From assembly GCA_031267455.1 (NCBI GenBank), contig JAIRZC010000255.1:1-11170 (forward strand): DNA of 11,170 nt, in the 5' to 3' direction. Positions within the stretch are counted from its first letter, which is position 1; each line of letters opens with the position of its first letter. The DNA comes from Accumulibacter sp. (GTDB taxonomy: Bacteria; Pseudomonadota; Gammaproteobacteria; Burkholderiales; Rhodocyclaceae). A program made the translations under genes and the position numbers. This document shows positions 1 to 6,636 of the stretch, piece by piece. The notes under the pieces were generated by a model. That model saw only the letters and a list, made by a program, of their open reading frames with translations. It was not told where the DNA came from and did no database searches.

Positions 1-1535
1 CCGGGCGCGCGCAGGAGTCCTCGGTCGCCGACCTGTCCGCCGGACTCGGCGTAAAACGGCGTCTGGTCGAGGACAACGGTTCCGGAATCGCCTTCGAGCA
101 ATTCGTCGACCGGCGAACCTTCCCGGTAGAGCGCGAGCGCGCATCCCTGGAATTCGAGCGATTCGTAGCCTTGAAAAACCGTTTCGGGGCCCGCGTATTC
201 GAGCGACGCGGCCATCCTGAATTTTCCGGCGGCGCGCGCCCGCTCCTTTTGGCGCTTCATCGCCGCGTCGAAAGCGGCTTCGTCGACGGAAACGCCGCGC
301 TCACGGCAAACGTCGGCCGTCAGGTCGAGCGGAAAACCGAAAGTATCGTGCAGTCTGAACGCCGTCTCGCCGTCGAGAGTCTCTCCCGCTTTCAGCGAGA
401 CGATTTCACTGTCCAGAATCGCCATTCCGTTGCCGATCGTCGTGAAAAACCGCGCCTCTTCCTGCGCCAGGGTAGCGGCGATTCGCGCATGGTTCGAGAC
501 GAGTTCGGGATACGCTTCTCCCATCTGGGCAACGAGGTCGGGAACGAGACGATGGAAAAACGGCGCGCGCGCGCCGAGTTTGTATCCATGGCGTATCGCG
601 CGGCGGACGATGCGGCGCAGGACATAGCCGCGCCCCTCGTTCCCGGGAATGACGCCGTCGGCGATCAGGAAGGAACACGCGCGCACGTGGTCGGCGAGCA
701 CCCGAAGCGACGGGCTTTTCATGTCGGCGCCGTTCGTCTCGCGCGCCGCGGCTTTCACGAGATGGGCGAGAAGGTCGATGTCGTAATTGCTATCGACATG
801 CTGCAGGACGGCGGATATCCGCTCGAGTCCCATTCCTGTATCGACGGACGGGCGCGGCAACACTTGCATGAGGCCGTTTTCGTCGCGGTTGAACTGCATG
901 AACACATTGTTCCATATCTCGACATAGCGATCGCCGTCCTCGTCGGGCGATCCCGGCGGACCACCGGGGATGCCTTCGCCGTGGTCGTAGAAGATTTCGG
1001 AGCAGGGGCCGCAAGGTCCCGTATCGCCCATCATCCAGAAATTGTCGGAAGCATAGCGCGCGCCCTTGTTGTCCCCGATGCGGACGATGCGTTCTTCCGG
1101 AAGGCCGATCGCGTCGCGCCAGATCGAATACGCTTCGTCGTCCTCGGCATAGACGGTCGCCCAGAGCCGCTCGGGCGGAAGCAAAAAAACGCCGGTCAGG
1201 AGCTCCCACGCGTAACGCAGCGCCTCGCGCTTGAAATAGTCCCCGAACGAAAAATTGCCGAGCATTTCGAAAAAAGTATGATGACGCGCCGTATAGCCGA
1301 CATTTTCGAGGTCATTGTGTTTTCCGCCCGCCCGGACACATTTTTGCGCCGTCGTCGCGCGCCTGTAGGGACGCGTGTCGAAACCGAGGAAAACATCCTT
1401 GAACTGGTTCATCCCCGCGTTGGTGAAAAGCAGGGTGGGGTCCTCATACGGCACCAGCGAACTCGACGAAACGATCTGATGCCCCTTCGATTCAAAAAAA
1501 CGGAGGAATTTCTCGCGGATTTCAGCGCTTTTCAT
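1..1535 (-). CDS. alaS: Alanyl-tRNA synthetase, 5' part (3' end outside window)
   Basis: Class II synthetase that charges tRNA-Ala in the cytoplasm. The minus-strand frame is open from the ATG at 1535 to the window edge, giving 511 residues of a family that is usually about 870. The N-terminus matches the family ([20 protein letters not shown]). The aminoacylation core is complete: [21 protein letters not shown] at about 82-102, the [17 protein letters not shown] stretch at about 164-180, and the motif 3 segment GMGLERI at 234-240. The start of the editing domain is visible as [12 protein letters not shown] at 493-504. The zinc-binding editing residues and the C-Ala domain lie off the window. 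A second in-frame ATG at 1544 exists, but GGGGA just before 1535 favours the shorter form. No frameshift was found at the points checked. The gene is divergent from the lipoprotein gene, with a candidate promoter at 1572-1600. Confidence 0.97.
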   Translation of the reverse strand, partial: MKSAEIREKFLRFFESKGHQIVSSSSLVPYEDPTLLFTNAGMNQFKDVFLGFDTRPYRRATTAQKCVRAGGKHNDLENVGYTARHHTFFEMLGNFSFGDYFKREALRYAWELLTGVFLLPPERLWATVYAEDDEAYSIWRDAIGLPEERIVRIGDNKGARYASDNFWMMGDTGPCGPCSEIFYDHGEGIPGGPPGSPDEDGDRYVEIWNNVFMQFNRDENGLMQVLPRPSVDTGMGLERISAVLQHVDSNYDIDLLAHLVKAAARETNGADMKSPSLRVLADHVRACSFLIADGVIPGNEGRGYVLRRIVRRAIRHGYKLGARAPFFHRLVPDLVAQMGEAYPELVSNHARIAATLAQEEARFFTTIGNGMAILDSEIVSLKAGETLDGETAFRLHDTFGFPLDLTADVCRERGVSVDEAAFDAAMKRQKERARAAGKFRMAASLEYAGPETVFQGYESLEFQGCALALYREGSPVDELLEGDSGTVVLDQTPFYAESGGQVGDRGLLRAP

Positions 1536-1571
1536 CGGAAACATCCCCGGCAGGGCGGTTGAAGAGCGGAG

Positions 1572-1600
1572 ATTCTAGCACCGAACCGGAAAACACCGAA
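1572..1600 (-). promoter_or_regulatory. Candidate sigma-70 promoter for alaS
   Basis: On the minus strand TAGAAT (1572-1577) is preceded by TGC, an extended -10 arrangement. TTCGGT (1595-1600), a poor -35 match, lies 17 bp upstream. The predicted start would give a leader of about 30 nt before the alaS ATG. The support is the -10 quality and the position only. Confidence 0.4.
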
Positions 1601-1687
1601 CAGGGGCCGGAATCCCCGGCGCGAATCGCCAAACCGCCGGATTCCGAAGCTCCTTTCGTTTCGGATGCGTAGAATCCCGATTTTATT

Positions 1688-1716
1688 TTGCTCGACATGC
1701 CGCCAGCAAGTATAAT
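1688..1716 (+). promoter_or_regulatory. Sigma-70 promoter of the DUF3829 lipoprotein gene
   Basis: TTGCTC (1688-1693) and a consensus TATAAT (1711-1716) are separated by exactly 17 bp. The predicted transcription start is near 1723, leaving a leader of about 55 nt before the ATG at 1779. This is the most convincing promoter in the window. Confidence 0.7.
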
Positions 1717-1778
1717 TCCACGCTCTGATTTTAGACCCTCGTCCTCGTCACCATTCTCAACATCTCAAGGAAACAGCC

Positions 1779-2711
1779 ATGAACAAAAAACTGTGTTTGG
1801 CCCTGCTTGCCTGCGCAGGTATCGCTTTATCGGGTTGCGGCGATTCGAATCCCACTCCCCCCGCGGGTAAAAACACCGCCGCCGAAAAGAAATCCGGCAG
1901 CGGTTCCGCCGAAGCCGACTGGCACGAAAAAGCCAGGCGCTATATCAAGATCAACAATGGAATCATGAGACTCGTCAATCCCAAGTACAGGGAAAACAAC
2001 TCGGCCGAAAGCGCGAAGAAAGGAAATTTCAAGGAAATCCGCACCGATTCGTACCTTATCGGAGATTCTTTTGTCAGGGACCTCAAAGAGGCCATCGCCC
2101 ATCCCGGCAAGTTCCCCGCAGGCGTCGACGAATCCGGTAAAAAACTGCTGAGCGCCGCGGAAAAACTGTTTCCGACATGGACCCAGCTCGAGGCGTACAA
2201 CAAAGCCAAAAAATACGAGGACGACAAGGGGGAAAAAGGCAAGGAGCTTCTCGCCACCTACCAGAAAGACATCGATGCCCTGTATCAGGCGGTGGATGAA
2301 TTCGACAAGCAGGTCGACATCCTTGCCAAGGAAGCGCACGAAAAATCCCTGGTGGAATACAAGAAAAAAGGCCTGTTGCTCGAAATGCACACCTCCCTCG
2401 CAATGGGCGCCGCCGAAAAGATCATCGATACCTTCGACAGCACGGACGATTTCAAGAATCAGGCCAAGATCGACGAGGCCAACGCGCAGCTCGCCATCAT
2501 GGAAACCAATGTCGAAGCCATGAAGACCGAGTACGCCAAACGCAAGGAAAAAAACCCGAAGTCGCTACCCATGATGGATCGTTACAGCTCGCTTCAGGAA
2601 AGGCTTGTCGCGTTCGCGGGCTATTACCGAGAAGCGCGCAAGCAACCCAGCCGCTTCAACAAGGCCGTCGATGAATACAACAGGGCGGTCAGCGAACGGA
2701 ACAGGATGTAA
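1779..2711 (+). CDS. DUF3829 (YiiG-like) lipoprotein
   Basis: 310 residues. It starts with a lipoprotein signal: basic MNKK, a hydrophobic core, and lipobox LSGC with the lipidated cysteine at residue 20. A low-complexity Gly/Ser/Pro/Lys linker follows to about residue 45. The rest (about 50-310) is very charged and helical, probably elongated or coiled-coil. The wording fits my memory of DUF3829 proteins such as E. coli YiiG: YIKINNGI near the start, QLEAYNKAKKYEDDKGEKG at 136-154, and YNRAVSERN near the end. The family has no established biochemical role. The residue after the lipid cysteine is Gly21, not Asp, so by the E. coli rule it would go to the outer membrane. AAGGA about 7 nt before the ATG is a good ribosome site. 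It is monocistronic: it has its own promoter and the downstream neighbour is convergent. Family call moderate, lipoprotein call strong. Confidence 0.8.
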   Translation: MNKKLCLALLACAGIALSGCGDSNPTPPAGKNTAAEKKSGSGSAEADWHEKARRYIKINNGIMRLVNPKYRENNSAESAKKGNFKEIRTDSYLIGDSFVRDLKEAIAHPGKFPAGVDESGKKLLSAAEKLFPTWTQLEAYNKAKKYEDDKGEKGKELLATYQKDIDALYQAVDEFDKQVDILAKEAHEKSLVEYKKKGLLLEMHTSLAMGAAEKIIDTFDSTDDFKNQAKIDEANAQLAIMETNVEAMKTEYAKRKEKNPKSLPMMDRYSSLQERLVAFAGYYREARKQPSRFNKAVDEYNRAVSERNRM

Positions 2712-2722
2712 ACCCCGCATCC

Positions 2723-2749
2723 GGAGCGAACGCGCAAAGCGTTCGCTCC
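2723..2749. terminator. Perfect 11-bp stem-loop between convergent genes
   Basis: Left arm GGAGCGAACGC (2723-2733), loop GCAAA, right arm GCGTTCGCTCC (2739-2749). It begins 11 bp after the lipoprotein stop and about 100 bp beyond the stop of the convergent binding-protein gene. There is no T-run on either side, so an intrinsic terminator is possible but not textbook. A short dispersed palindrome or an mRNA 3'-end stabiliser would fit equally well. Confidence 0.45.
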
Positions 2750-2849
2750 ACGCCTTTCGCTCAAGGGCCGGAACGGCGCGGATAAAGTGTTTTTACAGAA
2801 AGCCGCCGCGCCGCGCCAACGCATTTTCCGGCGATTCCAAAGCGAGATA

Positions 2850-4160
2850 TCACTTTTTCACTGCTTTTCTCGCCGAACGCGGCGTCTTGGCGTACAACAC
2901 GGCATTACCCCGCTCGACCGCTGTTTCCAAGGCTTCCTTTGCCGGTTTCACGTTCGCCCAAACGTCTTCGAGCTCTTTGTCTACAATCAGGCGCACCGAC
3001 TCGATCTGCGACGCGCGGACACGCGGCGCCGGTCCCCTGCCGATTAACTGTCTCTCGGCAATCCGCAGCGCGGCCAAATCCTCCTTGAGCAGCCGGCTCG
3101 ACGCCGCCGCGCGGGCAACCGGAGTCATTGGAAGGAAGCCTCCCTCGACCGTCATGCCGATCTGGACTTCCGGCGCGAGGATATAACGCAGAAATTGCCC
3201 GAGAGCGCGTCTTTCCGCGGGTTTCAGGTTTTTGGCGATCCAGAGCGACGCCCCATCGGAAAGCGTATTTTTCGGCGCGCCGTAAACATCGTCGTGATAG
3301 GGTAGCGTCGAGATTCCCACCTCGAACGCCCTGCCGTTGCGAAGCCAGGAATAAATTGAAGAGGCGCTCGTCAGCATCGCGCATTCGCCGATCGCAAAGC
3401 GCCGGTCCGCCTCTTCGGCGGCGCCGAAGGGGTGAAAGTAGCCGGCCTTGCGCCAGTTCGTCATCATCGCGATGTGTTTGATCTGAACCAGGCCGTCAAA
3501 CGCCAGCCTCCCGCGTGGATCGGTCAGCCGCGCGCCGTTCCAGACGCTCATGTTGTCGATCATGACCCAGACCGGCCAGGAGGTGGTAAAGGGGCAAGGC
3601 GCGCCCGATTGGTAGAGCTTTCCAGAAACTTCCTGAACCTGGCGCCAGGTTTTCGGCGGGGACTCCGGATCGAGTCCGGCCTTCCTGAAAGCCGTTTTGT
3701 TGAAATACAAAACCGGCGTCGAATAGGCCAGGGGCAAAGCCAGAAGCTGCCCTCGCGCGTTGACAAGCCCGTCTTTGATATCCGGAGAGAGGCTCCGTAC
3801 GTTAAAAGCCACCCTCGCCTCCCTCAGGAAGTCGTCGACCGGCCTGAACTGCGCCCTCCTCATGACGAAACGCGCGTGTTCTTCGCGCGTCGCCAGATTG
3901 AGGTGCTTCGGCAAGCGCCCCTCGACTCGCCGAAACACGCGCACTTCCACGTCCTTTTGGCGGGTATTGAACGCGTCGATCAACGGCAAAAGGCGCTCGG
4001 CCTGTTCTTCGGAAAGCCCGTGTTCGAGTTCGATGACGACAGGCCCGGCGGGCGCCTTTCCCGCCGCGGGGGATCTTTTCGGCGCGGCAAGACCGGAGGA
4101 AGCATACACTGGAAGGAAAAATACCAGGATTCCTACCCATAAAACTCTGAATGAAAACAT
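2850..4160 (-). CDS. UgpB-like ABC transporter substrate-binding protein (family 1), orphan
   Basis: 436 residues, close to E. coli UgpB (438), the periplasmic receptor for glycerol-3-phosphate and its diesters. A signal peptide is clear: Phe/Leu-rich core at residues 2-20 with likely cleavage after SGLAA. Middle and C-terminal segments match UgpB: STPVLYFNK (147-155), the Trp pair W195/W198 followed by DNMSVWNG, QIKHIAMM (227-233), GASLWI (303-308), GFLP (341-344), and VDKELEDVW followed by AVERGN (393-419). The N-lobe (about 72-110) is different. It is roughly 10 residues shorter and lacks the usual Tyr/Glu-bearing helix and the G-x-x-P-x-I-x-Q-V stretch. UgpB's GYLP is GFLP here. GGGGGA about 7 nt before the ATG supports the start. 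No permease or ATPase gene lies beside it, so the partner and ligand are unknown. Family call firm, glycerol-3-phosphate specificity doubtful. Confidence 0.88.
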   Translation of the reverse strand: MFSFRVLWVGILVFFLPVYASSGLAAPKRSPAAGKAPAGPVVIELEHGLSEEQAERLLPLIDAFNTRQKDVEVRVFRRVEGRLPKHLNLATREEHARFVMRRAQFRPVDDFLREARVAFNVRSLSPDIKDGLVNARGQLLALPLAYSTPVLYFNKTAFRKAGLDPESPPKTWRQVQEVSGKLYQSGAPCPFTTSWPVWVMIDNMSVWNGARLTDPRGRLAFDGLVQIKHIAMMTNWRKAGYFHPFGAAEEADRRFAIGECAMLTSASSIYSWLRNGRAFEVGISTLPYHDDVYGAPKNTLSDGASLWIAKNLKPAERRALGQFLRYILAPEVQIGMTVEGGFLPMTPVARAAASSRLLKEDLAALRIAERQLIGRGPAPRVRASQIESVRLIVDKELEDVWANVKPAKEALETAVERGNAVLYAKTPRSARKAVKK

Positions 4161-4386
4161 ACGATTTCCCCCAAAATCAATTCAGTTCATAAATCGTCGT
4201 CGGCGACCGGGAAGTGAAACGGCTCTCGAAACATCCCGAAAACGGCGATCGACCGCGGATATCCCGAGAAGGCGTGGCTGCGGTTTCCAAAATAATACCA
4301 AGAAGTTCGCGGCAAGTGGCGCCAGGTCTTTGGCAAGAGCCGAAAAAAACGCCCTGGAAAATCGGCGAAAAGCGCGATCGCCGGCA

Positions 4387-4578
4387 TCAGAGGGGCGAGA
4401 CGCTCCGGACACGGAAAAAATTCCGCTCTTTCTCGCCATCCGGGACAAAAATCCATTTGTTGCCGATCGAAACGACTTCTCCCGAAAGGCATTTCGGCTT
4501 TTTCAGGAAAATTCCGGAAACTTTCCGGAACAACGCGGCCCGCATTATAATTTCGCTTCCAGATACCAATGATTCCAT
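4387..4578 (-). CDS. Candidate small protein, 63 residues, unknown
   Basis: Open frame ATG (4578) to TGA (4387), on the same strand as the downstream binding-protein gene. The C-terminal half reads like a real polypeptide (GEVVSIGNKWIFVPDG), with alternating hydrophobic residues as in a beta hairpin. It is preceded by a basic segment (FRKVSGIFLKKPK) and has a single Cys. An internal ATG at codon 12 could be the true start. The ribosome site is poor: GGGAG abuts the first ATG, and GGAAG is about 10 nt before the second. I recognise no family. The palindrome cluster at 4512-4530 lies inside it, so the two interpretations compete. Confidence 0.25.
   Translation of the reverse strand: MESLVSGSEIIMRAALFRKVSGIFLKKPKCLSGEVVSIGNKWIFVPDGEKERNFFRVRSVSPL
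4512..4551. promoter_or_regulatory. 19-bp perfect palindrome followed by TATAAT
   Basis: TTCCGGAAA and TTTCCGGAA flank a single C (4512-4530). This makes two TTCCGGAA octamers whose centres are 11 bp apart, about one helical turn. Fifteen bp further on is ATTATAAT (4544-4551), itself a palindrome and so a -10 match on both strands. On the plus strand TTTCCG (4522-4527) sits 18 bp from TATAAT (4546-4551), placing the second octamer over the -35. This could be a regulated promoter reading toward hemG, with a leader of about 230 nt. It is inferred from geometry only, and it overlaps the candidate ORF at 4387-4578. Confidence 0.3.
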
Positions 4579-4789
4579 CTCCCGATCGCTCGCGCGGCAC
4601 GGGAAAAATCGGTCTCGGACGGCGGCTCACCGGAGGATGAGCGGACGGCTCGTTTCCGCCTGACCGCGTCTCCGCCGACACCTTTGCCGCCGTTTACGAA
4701 CTGTCGGCCCCCCCCGCCGCGAACGGCGCGAAATGTTCGGAACGAAATGACAAAAGCTAAACCCACCGGAAAGGCTCGCGGAAAAATCC

Positions 4790-5374
4790 ATGTCGGAGAG
4801 CGAAAATTCCAAATGCGTTCTGCTCCTCTATAGCAGCCGCTTCGGCCACAGCAAAAAAATCGCCGACGCGGTCGCGAACGAAATCGGAAATGCGGGGCTT
4901 GGCGTCGACGTCGAGGAATTGCGTCCCGGCGCCGCGATCGACATCCATCGCTATGCAGGCGCGGGCTTCGTCGTATCGGTCCGCTACGGTTTTTTCGCAA
5001 CCGCCCTGTACAAACTGCTCGAAACGCACAAGGACTGGCTCGACTCGACGCCGACCCTGTTGATGACCGTGTCGTTGACGGCCCGAAAACCCGGAAAACG
5101 CGATCCGGCGAAGCACTCCTACACGCGTCTCCTCCTGAAGAAAACGCAATGGACGCCAACGCGCGTTTCCGTCGTCGCGGGCGCTCTCCAATACCCACGG
5201 TACAACGTTTTCGACCGCGTGTGCATCCGGCTCATCATGCTCGTTACGGGCGGAGAAGCGGACGGGAAATCCGAGATCGATTATACCGATTGGGACAGCG
5301 TGCGCGAATCGGCGCGGGCCTACGCGAAAGAAGTGTTCGCGAGTCTCCGAAAAAGGAAAATCACGGCGCCGTGA
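4790..5374 (+). CDS. hemG: Menaquinone-dependent protoporphyrinogen IX oxidase
   Basis: 194 residues against 181 in E. coli HemG, the extra being a short polar N-terminus. HemG is an FMN flavodoxin-fold enzyme that oxidises protoporphyrinogen IX to protoporphyrin IX in heme synthesis and passes electrons to membrane quinones. Visible marks: the first beta strand and phosphate loop LLLYSSRFGHSKKIA (11-25), the SVRYG motif (63-67), the HemG-type insertion SLTARKPGKR (95-104), SYTRLLLKKTQW (110-121), VVAGALQYPRY (128-138), the LIMLVTGGEAD segment (148-158), and YTDWDSV (165-171). The ribosome site is modest (GGAAA a few nt before the ATG at 4790). No other heme gene is adjacent. Its stop lies inside the 3' end of the convergent CAP gene, a 14-bp tail overlap. 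The ATG at 4747 is out of frame. Confidence 0.95.
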   Translation: MSESENSKCVLLLYSSRFGHSKKIADAVANEIGNAGLGVDVEELRPGAAIDIHRYAGAGFVVSVRYGFFATALYKLLETHKDWLDSTPTLLMTVSLTARKPGKRDPAKHSYTRLLLKKTQWTPTRVSVVAGALQYPRYNVFDRVCIRLIMLVTGGEADGKSEIDYTDWDSVRESARAYAKEVFASLRKRKITAP

Positions 5375-5867
5375 ACAACTGTACCCAGTAAATTTCGCCC
5401 CCGGCTCCCGTCACGACGCCAACGCCAATTCGCTGGAATTGCGGCATCAGGATGTTGTCGCGCTGCGGCTTTGAATCCATCCAGACTTTCATGATCGCTT
5501 CGGGTTGCGTCTGTCTGCTGCTGCGTCCGATGTTTTCTTCCGCGATCCGGTAGGAGATTTCTTCGTCTGTGAGCGCTGTCTGGAATTCTCTGTCGTCCGG
5601 GCGCGTATGCGAATATTTCGCCGCGATTTCGGAAGCGCGCTTTTGCGCCGCTTCGCATAAACCCGCGTCGAGCCGAAGCGCTTCGCGGCGATGAGTCGAC
5701 CGCTCGCGATTGACGAGTTCGGCGATCCGCTTTACGTGCGCGGTCGTCGAAACATCTCCCGCCGCCCAAGCCATCTGCGCGCCGCCGAGCATCCAAACGA
5801 AGAACAAAACCACCGTTTTCGCCAGGATATCCTTCGCTTCACCCCTTCGATTTTTCGGTTCGCTCAT
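5361..5867 (-). CDS. Secreted CAP/SCP-domain protein (YkwD-like)
   Basis: 168 residues. AAGGAGGA at ideal spacing fixes the ATG at 5867. The frame runs further upstream, but that part reads as non-coding. The N-terminus is a signal peptide with a long basic n-region (to about 17), a hydrophobic stretch (18-34), and an AWA cleavage motif at 33-35. The CAP domain fills the rest: LVNRER (51-56), L-x-LDAGLCEAAQKRASE (65-80), YSHTRPDDREF (85-95), ENIG (111-114), W129, DNIL (137-140), and IGVGV...YWVQLF (147-165). Bacterial CAP proteins are envelope or secreted, and their activities are mostly undefined. His87 of the putative metal cavity is present. The second His of the usual S-x-x-H-x-x-NIL motif is Gln135, so a metal-dependent role is doubtful. 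It is convergent with hemG, overlapping by 14 bp. Confidence 0.9.
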   Translation of the reverse strand: MSEPKNRRGEAKDILAKTVVLFFVWMLGGAQMAWAAGDVSTTAHVKRIAELVNRERSTHRREALRLDAGLCEAAQKRASEIAAKYSHTRPDDREFQTALTDEEISYRIAEENIGRSSRQTQPEAIMKVWMDSKPQRDNILMPQFQRIGVGVVTGAGGEIYWVQLFTAP

Positions 5868-6213
5868 TTCATTCCTCCTTGCCCGCACTGGAAATCCGTG
5901 CATACAGCATACAAAGCGCAAAAAAAAGCGCGGTCGTTTTTTGCAAGACTCTTCACCGCCGGATTGTAAAACAAACACACAAGGAAAAAGCGATACGACA
6001 CCGTCGATCGAGCGCGCGAGTACATCGATCTCGACCGATATCGACGCGCCGCCGGATTGCCGGACCCTATTTTCCCGATTTCTCTCATTGGCGAAATCAA
6101 ACCCGCCGCAAGACAGTGACGTACAGACGCCTGCCCGTTCGGAAAGGCGGGGAGATGGCCGAAAATGCTTCCAGTATGCCATAATTCCTTTTCCCGAAAA
6201 AAACGAAAAATAT
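5868..6213. other. 346-bp divergent intergenic region
   Basis: This separates the CAP gene (minus) from crcB (plus), and it should hold both promoters. Seen here: an A-run and T-run segment around 5918-5942; TACAAT on the minus strand near 5962-5969 without a good -35; an imperfect inverted repeat, TCGATCGAG (6004-6012) with CTCGACCGA (6030-6038), inside a CGAT-rich patch; and a candidate crcB promoter at 6177-6185. Open frames spanning the region on both strands are extensions of the neighbouring genes and look non-coding. Confidence 0.6.
6177..6185 (+). promoter_or_regulatory. Candidate extended -10 promoter of crcB
   Basis: TGC followed by CATAAT (6180-6185), with no convincing -35. The predicted start near 6192 would leave a leader of only about 22 nt before the crcB ATG at 6214, too short for a fluoride riboswitch. 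I saw none upstream either. Confidence 0.35.
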
Positions 6214-6594
6214 ATGTGTAAATCGATCGCGGTCATTGCCTTGGGCGCGGCGTTGGGCGCTCTTCTGCGCTGGCAGCTCGTCCAGCGGCTGAATGCGTTT
6301 TTTCCGTCTTTGCCGCCGGGAACGCTGATCGCCAATATGATTGGCGCTTATATCGCGGGTTTCTGCGCGGCCTTTCTCTCTTTTGCGCTCGCGCCCGAAT
6401 GGCGGCTTTTTGCGATTACGGGTTTTTGCGGCGGATTGACGACTTTCTCGACCTTCTCCCTCGAAATCGCCGACAGTCTTCAACGGGGAAAGATCGCTCT
6501 CGCGTTCTGCGCCGTCGCGTCGCACGTCGCCGGATCGGTTCTCATGATCTTCGCGGGGATCGACACCGCGCATTTTTTGAAAAACACCTCGTGA
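6214..6594 (+). CDS. crcB: Fluoride ion channel/exporter CrcB (Fluc)
   Basis: 126 residues, the usual length (127 in E. coli). CrcB/Fluc proteins form dual-topology dimers in the inner membrane that let F- leave the cytoplasm. Four hydrophobic segments are visible (about 4-24, 36-58, 65-86, 94-116). Family motifs are intact: GALLRW (15-20), GTLIANMIGA (36-45, with the pore Asn at 41), and GFCGGLTTFSTFS (70-82), which carries the central Na+ site region and pore Phe residues. The frame is open far upstream, but homology begins at the ATG at 6214. The ribosome site there is only A-rich. As a single crcB it should act as a homodimer. It is convergent with the DUF2569-like gene, 42 bp apart, and right after its stop is a perfect 12-bp palindrome (6595-6606). 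Confidence 0.95.
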   Translation: MCKSIAVIALGAALGALLRWQLVQRLNAFFPSLPPGTLIANMIGAYIAGFCAAFLSFALAPEWRLFAITGFCGGLTTFSTFSLEIADSLQRGKIALAFCAVASHVAGSVLMIFAGIDTAHFLKNTS

Positions 6595-6636
6595 CCATCG
6601 CGATGGCGGCGGCGCGCAGTCGAGAAGGCGCCGGTT

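Larger units (their letters stand above)
4161..4789. other. 629-bp stretch with no firm gene
   Basis: This lies between the divergently oriented binding-protein gene and hemG. Several open frames cross it on both strands, but most give Arg/Pro/Ser-rich translations with no recognisable family, as expected by chance in GC-rich DNA. Two things stand out and are listed separately: a 63-codon minus-strand ORF (4387-4578) and a palindrome/TATAAT cluster (4512-4551). Just upstream of hemG there is a C-run followed by a small hairpin (CGCCG, loop CGAA, CGGCG, near 4717-4731). I could not assign a firm promoter to the binding-protein gene. TATGAA on the minus strand at 4186-4191 is the best -10, without a good -35. 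Confidence 0.6.

Noticed and set aside
171..1562. 463-codon plus-strand ORF opposite alaS
   Set aside because: It is fully antisense to unmistakable alaS, Arg-rich, with no family resemblance. Long antisense frames are common opposite GC-rich genes.
3432..4142. 236-codon plus-strand ORF opposite the binding-protein gene
   Set aside because: It is a shadow of the UgpB-like gene, whose motifs are clear on the other strand.
4747..4833. 28-codon ORF overlapping the hemG start
   Set aside because: Basic, no ribosome site, out of frame with hemG. The length is expected by chance.
5990..6213. Fluoride riboswitch upstream of crcB
   Set aside because: I looked for the GGCGATGG...CGCC and downstream pseudoknot pattern. 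Only a partial GGAGATGGCC is present, without its pairing partner.
5361..6335. 324-codon version of the CAP gene
   Set aside because: The perfect ribosome site and signal peptide place the start at 5867; the upstream part shows no domain.
5710..6594. 294-codon version of crcB
   Set aside because: CrcB homology and normal family length begin at 6214; the extension runs through the CAP gene and the spacer.
6595..6606. Perfect 12-bp palindrome CCATCGCGATGG after crcB
   Set aside because: It has no loop and so cannot form a hairpin terminator. It is a plausible chance word in CGAT-rich DNA.
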